Assembly (NCBI GenBank): GCA_964537285.1
Contig: CAZHZT010000018.1
Span: 1-63,271 of the forward strand
Origin: CAZHZT01 sp964537285
GTDB lineage: Bacteria > Bacteroidota > Bacteroidia > Chitinophagales > Saprospiraceae
Direction: 5' to 3'
Length of the DNA stretch: 63,271 nucleotides
In this document: positions 1 to 8,253 of the stretch, in pieces
Layout: each line of letters opens with the position of its first letter
Numbering within the stretch: position 1 is the stretch's first letter
Notes under the pieces: generated by a model
What the model was told of the DNA's origin: nothing
The model's input: the letters and a program-made list of their open reading frames with translations, nothing else
Database searches by the model: none
Translations under genes and position numbers: made by a program

Positions 1-8
1 ATTTTTTG

Positions 9-34
9 CTACTTTTTTATCAAGAAAAAAGTAG
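9..34. repeat. Small hairpin at window edge
   Basis: A 10-bp inverted repeat (CTACTTTTTT / AAAAAAGTAG) with a six-base loop. It may be the 3' end signal of a gene lying outside the window to the left. No open frame accompanies it. The remaining bases up to 168 are AT-rich, hold no gene I can support, and presumably contain the promoter of the next gene. Confidence 0.4.
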
Positions 35-168
35 ATAATCCACTGATTAACATAATCTTGCAAAGGTTTTATAAAAAATGAGCCATTTCGAAAATTCGGG
101 ATGACTCTAGTTTAGGGACCTCCCAAATTAATTTCGACTAAATAAAATTATCCAGAACCTTAATTTAT

Positions 169-396
169 ATGAAAGATAAAAAAGATCATAAAAAACAAGA
201 CTCTCTTTGGGATGAATGGAATGGCGAATACATTGGAAACGTATGGGGGTGGCGCTTTTCTTATATTTCTCTAGCCATAATTCTTTTTGTTGGAGCACTA
301 ATGTTGCTTAGGTATTGGCAGGTGAGCAATGCTCCGAAGGAAAAAATTGAACAAGTACAACCATTCCCTGATTCCTTATCAAACCCGAAGAAATGA
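169..396 (+). CDS. Small single-pass membrane protein, dapF partner
   Basis: A 75-residue protein of unknown function. It has a charged, Lys/Asp-rich cytoplasmic-looking N-terminus, one hydrophobic segment at about residues 30-47 and a polar C-terminal tail. Its stop codon overlaps the dapF start as ATGA, so the two are almost certainly translationally coupled in one operon. I do not recognise the family. The overlap and the clean membrane-protein composition are the reasons for calling it real. A role near the envelope alongside diaminopimelate synthesis is only an inference from position. Confidence 0.7.
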   Translation: MKDKKDHKKQDSLWDEWNGEYIGNVWGWRFSYISLAIILFVGALMLLRYWQVSNAPKEKIEQVQPFPDSLSNPKK

Positions 397-1205
397 ATAT
401 TCCTTTCCAAAAATATCACGGCTCAGGTAATGATTTTATCCTGATCGATAATCGAAATAAGGCTTTTTCATCGTTTCTCAACCCAAAAAATGTCAATGCG
501 CTTTGCAAAAGGCATTTTGGTATTGGGGCGGACGGGCTCATAGCCCTTCAATCGCATGATGAATACGATTTTGAAATGCTTTATTTTAATGCCGACGGGA
601 TGCCCGGCTCTATGTGTGGTAATGGAGGACGGTGCGCTACGGCTTACTTTTCCAGCCTTACCACCCCCAGAGACAATTACCACTTCCTGGCAATTGATGG
701 CCCTCACCATGCCAAAATACTTCCCAACGGTTGGGTAGCGCTTCAAATGCAAAATGTTGATAACATCACACAGGAGCAAGATGCTTACATCCTAGACACC
801 GGTTCTCCACACTATGTAGTATTTGTAGAAGACCTCACTGATATTCAGGTAGTTGAAAACGGACAATTGATTCGTTATTCTGACCGCTTTCGGAAAGAGG
901 GTATAAATGTCAACTTTGTAGAAAAACAACCCCAGTTATTGGTAGTTGCCACCTATGAAAGAGGGGTGGAGGCAGAAACGCTTTCCTGTGGAACGGGAGT
1001 TACCGCCTGCGCCCTGGCATCTGTTGCAAATCAAAACGCACCTTTAGAAGGCAAAGTTGACATTCAAACCAAGGGAGGCAGCCTGTCCGTTCAATTTAAA
1101 ATGACCGGACAGCAAACATTTTCCGATATTTGGTTGAATGGCCCGGCTCAAAAGGTTTTTGAAGGAACGATCACTGAAGTTCCAGTTCTACCGTATCCCG
1201 GATAG
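393..1205 (+). CDS. dapF: Diaminopimelate epimerase
   Basis: Converts LL- to meso-diaminopimelate in the cytoplasm, the last isomerisation before lysine and peptidoglycan cross-linking. The N-terminus (KYHGSGNDFILID), the first catalytic cysteine in MCGNGGRC near residue 76 and the second in LSCGTGVTACA near residue 200 are all present. The 270-residue length is normal for the family. It overlaps the upstream small gene by 4 bp (ATGA). Its 3' end overlaps the convergent lipoprotein gene by 35 bp, so no terminator fits between them. Confidence 0.97.
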   Translation: MNIPFQKYHGSGNDFILIDNRNKAFSSFLNPKNVNALCKRHFGIGADGLIALQSHDEYDFEMLYFNADGMPGSMCGNGGRCATAYFSSLTTPRDNYHFLAIDGPHHAKILPNGWVALQMQNVDNITQEQDAYILDTGSPHYVVFVEDLTDIQVVENGQLIRYSDRFRKEGINVNFVEKQPQLLVVATYERGVEAETLSCGTGVTACALASVANQNAPLEGKVDIQTKGGSLSVQFKMTGQQTFSDIWLNGPAQKVFEGTITEVPVLPYPG

Positions 1206-1875
1206 TACCGTTTTCGCCGGCAACGGTTCCTTCAATAAGTACTTTACCCGGCAACCCATTGGAGCTTCTGACTTTTACAGAAGCATTACTATTTTTTGCA
1301 AACACAAAAGGTAAGATCTCTACCTCTGCGGTATCCAGTTCGATTACTTCAAAGTCTATCCGAGCATTCGTAGAAGGTACACCTGTATTGCGAAATAAAC
1401 TGACCCTTAGGTCGGTAACGTCGTTGCGATCAGCATTGATAACCCCTTCATCCAGTTTAAGAATCATTAACTCCGGAGCCGCCTTCACGAAATTAACTCT
1501 TTGCTCTGCAATAAACGCTCCGTCGCCGGAACTAACCCGTGCAGATAAAATTATCTCATCTCTGGCTAAATTACTACTGACCAAAGTTGCTGTGGCCTTT
1601 TTGCTGGACGATTTTATTTCAAACATGTCCGGGTTATCACTGCTGGCTCCCGCAAAGTAACCTTCCTCAGTAGTAAAAACGATCGTTTGATTGGCATCTG
1701 CCTGAGCCTGCAACTGAGCTGTAAGCTCCACTCTATCTAAGCTATCAGCAAGCAGATCTTCTTTTTCCAGGGAAAGCGTAATCACATCCTCCGTAAAAAC
1801 GCCTACCTCAGGATCCTGCAGGTCACAAGCGATTAAGGTTGAAAGTAAGAAAAGAGCAAAAAGTAAATTTCTCAT
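1171..1875 (-). CDS. Lipoprotein with Ig-like (Big) domains
   Basis: A 234-residue protein starting with a lipoprotein signal peptide ending LSTLIAC, which predicts lipidation at Cys17. The mature part is beta-rich with alternating hydrophobic/polar strands and a pattern typical of bacterial Ig-like (invasin-type Big) domains, probably two. No catalytic motif is visible. It converges with dapF (35-bp overlap). It is the last gene of a minus-strand group with the 128-residue Ig-like protein and the outer-membrane-type protein upstream. The function is unknown; a surface or periplasmic structural role is inferred. Confidence 0.8.
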   Translation of the reverse strand: MRNLLFALFLLSTLIACDLQDPEVGVFTEDVITLSLEKEDLLADSLDRVELTAQLQAQADANQTIVFTTEEGYFAGASSDNPDMFEIKSSSKKATATLVSSNLARDEIILSARVSSGDGAFIAEQRVNFVKAAPELMILKLDEGVINADRNDVTDLRVSLFRNTGVPSTNARIDFEVIELDTAEVEILPFVFAKNSNASVKVRSSNGLPGKVLIEGTVAGENGTIRDTVELELQ

Positions 1876-1930
1876 AAAATATTTTTTGAGTATTGATTTG
1901 GTTTAAATGATCAATAATTCATTAAACCTA

Positions 1931-2317
1931 CTAAGTGATGGGGTCTTCATTACCGTTATCGCTGTCACTCTCGGTAAGTGTACCATCTACTTCCATTTCA
2001 ATGCGTTTGGTAAATGACTTTTCATTCTCTTTATTAAAAGCATTGGCCGTTAAAAGTACGAAGTACTTAACAGGTTCTTCGACCTTCATTTTTAATGGCA
2101 GCTCCACGGATACTTTTTCCTCATTTGGGGCTATCGTAACGTTCTTTTCAAGCTTCTTTTGGCCATTTTCAAAAAAAACTGACCTAGCGGCAACAGATAG
2201 CACAACTTTGCAGAAATCAGTTGACTTTGGTTCAATCTCGATCTCAACATTTTGGTACTCTTTTGTATTGACCACTATAGGAGGATCAGATAAAAATGTT
2301 AATTTAGGTTTAGGCAT
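1931..2317 (-). CDS. Hypothetical beta-sandwich protein
   Basis: A 128-residue protein without a signal peptide or membrane segment, rich in beta-forming stretches and Glu/Lys, with an acidic Ser/Asp/Asn tail. The overall pattern resembles a single Ig-like or calx-beta-like domain, but I recognise no family. The next lipoprotein gene lies 55 bp downstream on the same strand. Codon use and length look normal. The lack of an export signal is odd beside two exported neighbours; a start further upstream is possible but no obvious leader is visible. Confidence 0.6.
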   Translation of the reverse strand: MPKPKLTFLSDPPIVVNTKEYQNVEIEIEPKSTDFCKVVLSVAARSVFFENGQKKLEKNVTIAPNEEKVSVELPLKMKVEEPVKYFVLLTANAFNKENEKSFTKRIEMEVDGTLTESDSDNGNEDPIT

Positions 2318-2463
2318 GCGTAATGTTTTTAGTTCTTTGACAAATTGTAGAAGATTTTGATTCTTTTCCGGATACTGTCTAAAAACTGCTTTTGCTGATG
2401 AAAATGAGAAAAAACCACCTCCGATGAGACGTAAAATAGGAATAGTTTTTTATCATTTTCAGC

Positions 2464-2629
2464 TTAAGTAGTTCATGGAATTGGGCTACCAAACAGATGA
2501 TAGCTATTTTGTGCTGAATCAAGGCGCGAAAACCGCGCTTAGCCTTTGTTAAGCAAGGCTTTGAGCAACGCAGAGTCAGCACAAAAGAGCATCATATGGT
2601 TATGTAGTTTAATTCCGTGAACTACTTAA
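2464..2629. mobile_element. MITE-like element, TIR family TTAAGTAGTTC
   Basis: A 166-bp element with 19-bp terminal inverted repeats: TTAAGTAGTTCATGGAATT at 2464-2482 and its complement, with one mismatch, at 2611-2629. No protein gene is inside; a 67-codon frame here looks random. The same TIR sequence bounds another element at 57969-58157 with a different interior, so this is a family. It lies just past the stop codon of the 483-residue outer-membrane-type gene. The rest of the 2318-2636 gap holds an imperfect hairpin at about 2393-2463 and presumably the promoter of the 128-residue gene. Confidence 0.65.
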
Positions 2630-2636
2630 ATAGCTT

Positions 2637-4088
2637 TTAGTTACCACTAGGATTAACAGTATACTTTTCTCCGGTAAAAGTAGATTTAAAACGATTAAGT
2701 AAATCAAAATCAAAGGAAAGGCCAATAATTGGGCCTATCCGTAACTCCTGTGAATTAGAAAGACCACTAAGAGCCCTTTGCTTGAACATGGTGGCTCCTA
2801 TATCTACGGAAAAATAACGGCTAAGGTCATAACTAGCACCTAGAATAGGAAAAAAGCCGATAACAGGTTCCAACTCATCTCCTTTGTAATTAAAATCGCT
2901 TGTGAAGGATATTCCGAGAAGAAAAGACAGCCTGTTGATGAAAAATACGTCCAAATAAGGCTCATTAATACGCTTATCTATGGGCAGAAAATGAAACTTC
3001 AAGGCCGTGTAGCTGAACACATCAAAATCTCTGGCATCCCTGTTTGCGTAATTAAGCCCAACCACAGCCCCTCCAAAAGAAGTACCAATATTTACGGCAT
3101 CCAATTCTGAAATATTATAAGCTTCGGGTCTTAAAATAGATAACTCCGAACTTACCCGCACCAATTGCCTGCGAACAACCTCCAAGCGATCAATGAGCAC
3201 AAGCTTAAGCGAATCGCGCTGTCTGCCCAAGCGTCTATTCTGCCGTTCAATGCTCGCTTGTTCCTCCTGAGCGGATTGAAAATCGTCAGAACCTTCCGGT
3301 TCAGTATCCAGTACAGGCTTGATTTCCAGGGCGATGGTTTTGTTGTTCATTTCAATGAGGTTCTGTTTGCTACTCATTCTACCCAACAAAACAGACAGGT
3401 CGCTGAGGGTATTTTCATCCACGCTTAGCGTCGGTAATACATCCTGCTGATCGGTAATTGTTCCTAAGAGCTGATCTTCTTTTAAATTCAGGCGACGTTC
3501 CAGGATTTTTTGGGTTTCTTGATTAATTATCTTCTCTAACTGAGGCACCGTTATTTGATTCTCAACGCGGTATTGCTGAAAAGCCTCCGATGTTATATTA
3601 AGAATAACCTCGTCTTTTTCTTCGGGAGTCAATTCAAAACTAAAAGATTTAAATAGGGAAAAGCGAACAAAGTACTCCGTTCTGGGGCGAAGCATTTCAT
3701 TGATATACAGTTGAAACTGATCGGGTTTATCTGACTTAGCTGCTAACCATTCAGCACTTACTAAAGGCTCTTGTTGCTCTAATGCCTCTACTATTTCAGT
3801 CGCGGGTTCAGGGATTTCCTGATTCCGTTTAAATTTGATAGAACCAGTTGTCCAGATTTTCACTGAAACCTTATCTGCTATCGCTCCGTTCGCTAATTTA
3901 CTATTGCCTATGATATAAAAATGCCGACCGTACGGAAGACTTCCAATGATTTTTCCTTGTTCATAAACTACCTTAGGGGTTGTAGCTGCTGTATTCTGAG
4001 CATTCAGAGAATGCGCCCATCCAACAAAAAAGGAACTAAAGATTAAGCACTCAAATATCCTTGTGAAAATGCTGAGCTTTCTATTCAT
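2637..4088 (-). CDS. Exported coiled-coil/outer-membrane-type protein
   Basis: A 483-residue exported protein, counting from the Met that begins a clear signal peptide ending in LNAQ; an in-frame Met 14 codons upstream has no leader character. Residues about 30-180 are mixed alpha/beta. About 180-340 are helical, charged and coiled-coil prone. About 345-480 show alternating strands with aromatic ends, typical of a Bacteroidota outer-membrane beta-barrel ending near a phenylalanine-rich strand. No enzyme motif is visible. It is the first gene of the minus-strand group that includes the two Ig-like proteins. The family is unknown. Confidence 0.75.
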   Translation of the reverse strand: MNRKLSIFTRIFECLIFSSFFVGWAHSLNAQNTAATTPKVVYEQGKIIGSLPYGRHFYIIGNSKLANGAIADKVSVKIWTTGSIKFKRNQEIPEPATEIVEALEQQEPLVSAEWLAAKSDKPDQFQLYINEMLRPRTEYFVRFSLFKSFSFELTPEEKDEVILNITSEAFQQYRVENQITVPQLEKIINQETQKILERRLNLKEDQLLGTITDQQDVLPTLSVDENTLSDLSVLLGRMSSKQNLIEMNNKTIALEIKPVLDTEPEGSDDFQSAQEEQASIERQNRRLGRQRDSLKLVLIDRLEVVRRQLVRVSSELSILRPEAYNISELDAVNIGTSFGGAVVGLNYANRDARDFDVFSYTALKFHFLPIDKRINEPYLDVFFINRLSFLLGISFTSDFNYKGDELEPVIGFFPILGASYDLSRYFSVDIGATMFKQRALSGLSNSQELRIGPIIGLSFDFDLLNRFKSTFTGEKYTVNPSGN

Positions 4089-4308
4089 GTTAATTTCTTT
4101 TATGAGACCAATTGATTTTAAAGGCTGCATAGTTCCGTTAAAAGTACAAATTCAATTTCAAAATTCAATAAAACCTATTAACAATTATTTACAAAACTTA
4201 ATTTAAGCTTAACCAGCCCCTAAGCATCAAAACGCTTTTCTGTTCGTTTTTCAAATGTAGACAAGCACCTGAACAAAACCGATTATATCACCAAATTCCA
4301 TAACCGCG

Positions 4309-4989
4309 ATGTTTTCATCAAAGTTCTTTTTCCCTTTTATCCTTACCACATTGTTCTTTATTGGTTGCCGCTCTGAAGAATCAGAACTCGTCGACCAGGA
4401 CACTATTTACACTACCTACGAGCTGTTTTACAATGCCAACCAGGATATCACCTACGCCAGAGCATGGTTCCGTTTTGGAAATGCCTTAGGCACCCCTTTG
4501 AGATTATCCGATCCTTCTGAAGTGACTTTCAACGGCAACTTACTTACTTTCATTGGGGAGTTATCCTATTACGAAAAAGAATTTTCCGGCTTCATTTCCA
4601 ATGGAACCTTTGAATTTACAGATATAAAAGGCGAAAAATATGAAAATTCGATTACAACTCCGGTGATTACCTTTGCCTCCGACATAGATACAATTTCCCG
4701 TAACAGCTCTTACGAACTCTTCTGGACTGGCGGCATTATCCTCGAAAACGAAAGGGTCGGCGTGTTCGTTAATGGCGAAAACGAAAATGACGCTCAAGTC
4801 GCCACCACCAATGATATAGGAAGCGAAAGCATCATCCTGCCTAAAAATAACCTGGAACAAATTGGTAAAGGCCCTGGCATTATTTACATGGATAGAACCT
4901 ACGAAATCGAAGTAATTCAAGGCACTAGTAAAGGGGGACGCATCAGGGGACGTTACCGTGCTGAGAATGAGGCTGTTTATTTTAAATAA
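4309..4989 (+). CDS. Lipoprotein of unknown function
   Basis: A 226-residue protein with a lipoprotein signal (LFFIGC) placing the acylated Cys at about residue 20. The mature protein is beta-rich and polar with no recognised motif, and repeats of the type NGNLLTF or NGENEN suggest a beta-sandwich. It is monocistronic and convergent with the next lipoprotein gene, with only 44 bp between the stop codons. The gap contains an inverted repeat of the GAAATGG/CCATTTC type that could act as a bidirectional terminator. Confidence 0.75.
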   Translation: MFSSKFFFPFILTTLFFIGCRSEESELVDQDTIYTTYELFYNANQDITYARAWFRFGNALGTPLRLSDPSEVTFNGNLLTFIGELSYYEKEFSGFISNGTFEFTDIKGEKYENSITTPVITFASDIDTISRNSSYELFWTGGIILENERVGVFVNGENENDAQVATTNDIGSESIILPKNNLEQIGKGPGIIYMDRTYEIEVIQGTSKGGRIRGRYRAENEAVYFK

Positions 4990-5033
4990 CATTCATTTTT
5001 GGCGTTAATTGAAATGGAGCACTTCCATTTCAA

Positions 5034-5651
5034 TCAACGCACCAAATAATAGGACCAACCATCCCCGTCTTTTACAGGTATGGTCACTGTGCGATTCGCT
5101 TGCCCTTCTTTTCGGGGCTCATAAGGTTTGATAAAAACGATATGGCTGTAGGTTCCGGCATTTGGAGAAACCTGCCCAACGGAAGAAAGGTCAAAATCTT
5201 TTAGTTCCAAAGAAAACTCTGTTTTCCGATCAAAACAGCGACTTACCAACTGTACCCTGGAAAGTTTATCGATAGCTTGCCGGAAGGCATCGGAGACATT
5301 TGTACGAGCCGCTGATCCACGATTCCCCTTCATTTCCCAACTGCCATATTCATTCTTCCGAAAAGAAAAATACTCTCCTTCATGGATAAACATGAAGTTA
5401 TTTTTATCCGGGCTATACAAGCGATAGTCCAAAATACAAATATCGGCCAGTTCTGTACTTTGTGCAGCAGCTAATGCATCTTTAAAGGCAATCTCCCCGA
5501 AAGAAGGGGTAAGCAGCCCCTTGCTTTCTGTTTGATTTGCAGCACCTTCCTTTTTGACGCTATTGTTTTCGTCCTCCTTGCCCTTACCTTGGCAGCCAAT
5601 CAATACCGATAGACTTAAGCAAATGATTATGAATCGATGGATTAATTTCAT
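5034..5651 (-). CDS. Lipoprotein of unknown function
   Basis: A 205-residue lipoprotein: the signal peptide ends LSVLIGC, followed by a Lys/Glu/Asn-rich linker typical of inner-leaflet or surface lipoproteins, then a compact domain from about residue 50. That domain has a single pair of Cys (CILDY and SRCF) which may form a disulphide. No family was recognised. It converges with the preceding lipoprotein gene. Confidence 0.75.
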   Translation of the reverse strand: MKLIHRFIIICLSLSVLIGCQGKGKEDENNSVKKEGAANQTESKGLLTPSFGEIAFKDALAAAQSTELADICILDYRLYSPDKNNFMFIHEGEYFSFRKNEYGSWEMKGNRGSAARTNVSDAFRQAIDKLSRVQLVSRCFDRKTEFSLELKDFDLSSVGQVSPNAGTYSHIVFIKPYEPRKEGQANRTVTIPVKDGDGWSYYLVR

Positions 5652-5797
5652 TGTTTATTTTTTAGAGCTAAAGATAACTAGGATTGAATGGGATTGGGTA
5701 GGATTTACCGGGATTTTTTATGTAAATCAGGAATTTGTATTCTTTTTTGGCTTAGCAGGCTGTTAATAATGGTTTCGACCAAATAAAATCATCTAAA

Positions 5798-5978
5798 AGA
5801 CGAAATAGGGGCTGTCCGACAAGTATATTCGTTGCGACTGGCAGAAAATTTTCTTTCTTGAGGGATGTTCTTTGTTTTGAAATTTTTAGTAAAAATTTTA
5901 AAACAAAGAACATCCCTCAATAGAAAATACTCCGCCCAAACCACACGAATTACTTATTAGACAGCCCCTATTTCGTCT
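5798..5978. mobile_element. MITE with 19-bp perfect TIRs and internal hairpin
   Basis: A 181-bp element bounded by perfect 19-bp inverted repeats AGACGAAATAGGGGCTGTC (5798-5816 and 5960-5978). The GGGGCTGTC core resembles the ends of DDE insertion sequences of the IS5/IS1182 type, from general knowledge and not searched. Inside, 5858-5920 is a near-perfect 31-bp-arm hairpin with two mismatches. No transposase is present, so it would be non-autonomous. It occupies the space between a lipoprotein start and the asnB stop; the remainder of the 5652-6005 gap shows nothing coding. Confidence 0.75.
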
Positions 5979-6005
5979 TCTAGTGCTTCAGGAACTACAT
6001 TAAAA

Positions 6006-7592
6006 TCAATCCCCCGCATACATCGGCAACGCCCTTGCCGAAGGATCCGCAATATCACCGCACCAAACCGGCAGCCACTGATAAGGTATCAGTTCCTGAT
6101 GCTTGCCATAGAAATCCGTAAACACCTTGCGGAAATAATAAGCCTCTTTAGTTCTTGGTGGCTCATGTTGGAAGTCATGCTTATGGCGCTCAAATTCAGA
6201 ATCCGAGACTTTGGTATCTACATAATCCTGAATGATATGATGCCAGGAACGTTTTAGCTTGCTTACAGAATCGGAGAAACCATTTTTGCGGCGCCAGAGA
6301 ACTGAATCCGGAATTAAATTTTCTTCAGCGAAGGCACGACGCAATGGGTATTTTTCGATGCGCTTACCATCAAACATCTTCAACTTAGGGTCAATGCCCA
6401 TATAAAACTGCATAAAAGCCTTGTCGCTAAAAGGTACACGCGCTTCCAGACCAGCGGAAGAAATGCTTCGGTCACTGCGCAGCATATCAAAATAATGAAT
6501 ATTCTTCAACAATCGCACCGCATCGGAATGAAATTCATCCGCTGAAGGAGCATTCTGAAAATAAAGGTAGCCTCCCATTTCATCAATGGTCTCGCCGGTG
6601 TATACTACTTTTACGTCCGAGTGATCGCGCACATAATGAGATACCAGCATGTGGCCCGTAGAGGCACGAACAGTAGTTACATCCCAGGAGCCGGTGGTGT
6701 AAATGGTTTCTTCAAGGGCATCGATAAAATCTTGCTCGGTAAGGGCTACTCCGTGATGGCGTGAGCCAATGTGATCAGCAACAGCTTGTGCCGCTTCCAG
6801 GTCCGGAGAGCCGATCATCCCAATGGAAAAGGTTTCAATAGGGTCCTCTGTTTTGCGGTAGCGGTTGGCGATGGCAGACACCAGGGAGGAATCGAGCCCA
6901 CCGCTTAACAAACTGCCTATAGGACGATCAGACATCATGCGCTTAATAACCGCCTTAGTCAGTAAATAACGGATTTGGCGATACATATCTTCTCCTTCCT
7001 CCATATCATGCAATGGGTACTGAAAATCGTAATGCTCGTGGAAAGTCGTCGGCTCAGAAAGTTTCCACCAGTGCGCAGGCGGAAACTGGCGAACTTTATC
7101 AAAAAAGGTCAAAGCTTTAGCTTCACTGGCAAAGCCAAATTCATGCCCTCCGGCGGATTGGCCGAAGTACATGCCCCTTACCCCGAGATGATCACGGGCA
7201 GCATAGACTTCGCCACTTCTTTCATCGTATAATACAAAAGCAAACTCTGCATCCAGCTCTTTCACACAGCGCTCTATACCAAAACGACGATACATATGAA
7301 TAATGATCTCGCAGTCGCTGTGGGTTTGTAGCTGGAAGCTATAGCGCTCTGCCAATGATTTATAGTTGTATACTTCAGCATTAGCGATCAACCAGCAGCC
7401 ATCGAGATGCATAGGTTGGTTGCTAATATCATCGAGTCCGTTGATGGCGAGGCGATGAAAGCCAAAGACAACATCTTCGCGCACGGCCAGGACCTTGGAA
7501 TGATCTGGTCCGCGATGTTGTACTTTATCAAAATGAGGCATCAGTTCTTGTAAGCTTTTCGATTTTCCGATATAACTAAATATTCCGCACAT
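6006..7592 (-). CDS. asnB: Glutamine-hydrolysing asparagine synthetase
   Basis: Makes asparagine from aspartate, glutamine and ATP in the cytoplasm. The protein starts MCGIF, giving the processed N-terminal Cys nucleophile of class II glutaminases. HRGPDH and the NAEVYN segment complete the glutaminase domain (about 1-200). The synthetase domain carries the PP-loop SGGLDSS near residue 229 and the GETIDEMGGY region. The 528-residue length is in the range of the short AsnB type. It is monocistronic. A long AT-rich leader lies upstream, and a 17-bp motif (TAGTGCTTCAGGAACTA) starts 9 bp beyond the stop codon. Confidence 0.95.
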   Translation of the reverse strand: MCGIFSYIGKSKSLQELMPHFDKVQHRGPDHSKVLAVREDVVFGFHRLAINGLDDISNQPMHLDGCWLIANAEVYNYKSLAERYSFQLQTHSDCEIIIHMYRRFGIERCVKELDAEFAFVLYDERSGEVYAARDHLGVRGMYFGQSAGGHEFGFASEAKALTFFDKVRQFPPAHWWKLSEPTTFHEHYDFQYPLHDMEEGEDMYRQIRYLLTKAVIKRMMSDRPIGSLLSGGLDSSLVSAIANRYRKTEDPIETFSIGMIGSPDLEAAQAVADHIGSRHHGVALTEQDFIDALEETIYTTGSWDVTTVRASTGHMLVSHYVRDHSDVKVVYTGETIDEMGGYLYFQNAPSADEFHSDAVRLLKNIHYFDMLRSDRSISSAGLEARVPFSDKAFMQFYMGIDPKLKMFDGKRIEKYPLRRAFAEENLIPDSVLWRRKNGFSDSVSKLKRSWHHIIQDYVDTKVSDSEFERHKHDFQHEPPRTKEAYYFRKVFTDFYGKHQELIPYQWLPVWCGDIADPSARALPMYAGD

Positions 7593-7917
7593 AATTTTCT
7601 GCTTGAATGATTAACAATTTCGTAATTACAAGTGCAAAATGATATCATTTTTTAAATTATTCAAATTTTTTATAAATTTTTTAAAATCCCCACCATTTGA
7701 TTGCAAAATTTGTAAAAAGACCAATTATGTTGAAAACAATAAATTACACAGTGGTTTGATATGAATTTTTTATTGAAAAAAAATTTTATTGAAAATTTCG
7801 TAAAAACGGAGGTAGATTTTGGATTTTGGAATGGATGAATGGTGTAGATGTGGTCAAAAGCTATTGTTTGTAGTGGTTTGAAAGGATTATGAAAATGATA
7901 ATTTAGTTGGAAGCGGC

Positions 7918-8163
7918 GAAGGCTTTAGCCTTCATGCCGTCATCTTAAGCTTTTTATATCTTTTATAGCCCGGCACTTCAGTGCCGGGAGGAAATAATGA
8001 CCAGTTTGGGCTTTAGCCCTTTTGTTATTGATGGGCTAAAGCCCTCACAAATCTTAGCATCACACCTGACGCTAAAGCGCCAGGCAAAGAAAAGGCTTAA
8101 GTTGAGGACATTGAGGCTTTAGCCTTCCCCGAACGCTGGTTCCGAGGTCATCTCGGAACCAGC
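7918..8163. repeat. REP-like cluster of short palindromes
   Basis: Six short palindromes are packed into 246 bp: GAAGGCTTTAGCCTTC (7918-7933), CCCGGCACTTCAGTGCCGGG (7969-7988), a GGGCTTTAGCCC pair forming a long-loop hairpin (8008-8044), GGCGCTTTAGCGTC on the minus strand (8068-8081), GAGGCTTTAGCCTTC (8113-8127) and a 12-bp stem with five-base loop (8135-8163). The shared core is GCTTTAGC. They fill the asnB/GH13 divergent intergenic space together with a very AT-rich stretch at 7600-7900. No gene was seen in the whole 7593-8253 gap. Confidence 0.7.
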
Positions 8164-8229
8164 ATATGATGTAATTCGCTTCTTTAGCCAATTCCCAAAA
8201 AACTCCTTCCGTTTTATCTCCAAATTCCC

Positions 8230-8237
8230 TACCTTTG
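8230..8237 (+). promoter_or_regulatory. Putative -7 promoter box for GH13 gene
   Basis: TACCTTTG matches the Bacteroidota -7 consensus TAnnTTTG and lies 17 bp before the ATG of the GH13 gene. No convincing TTG at -33 was found, so the assignment is tentative. Confidence 0.4.
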
Positions 8238-8253
8238 AAATAAACGATACAGC

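Noticed and set aside
2379..2582. 67-codon minus-strand frame in the first MITE-like element
   Set aside because: It spans an inverted-repeat structure, has basic random-looking composition and no ribosome-binding context.
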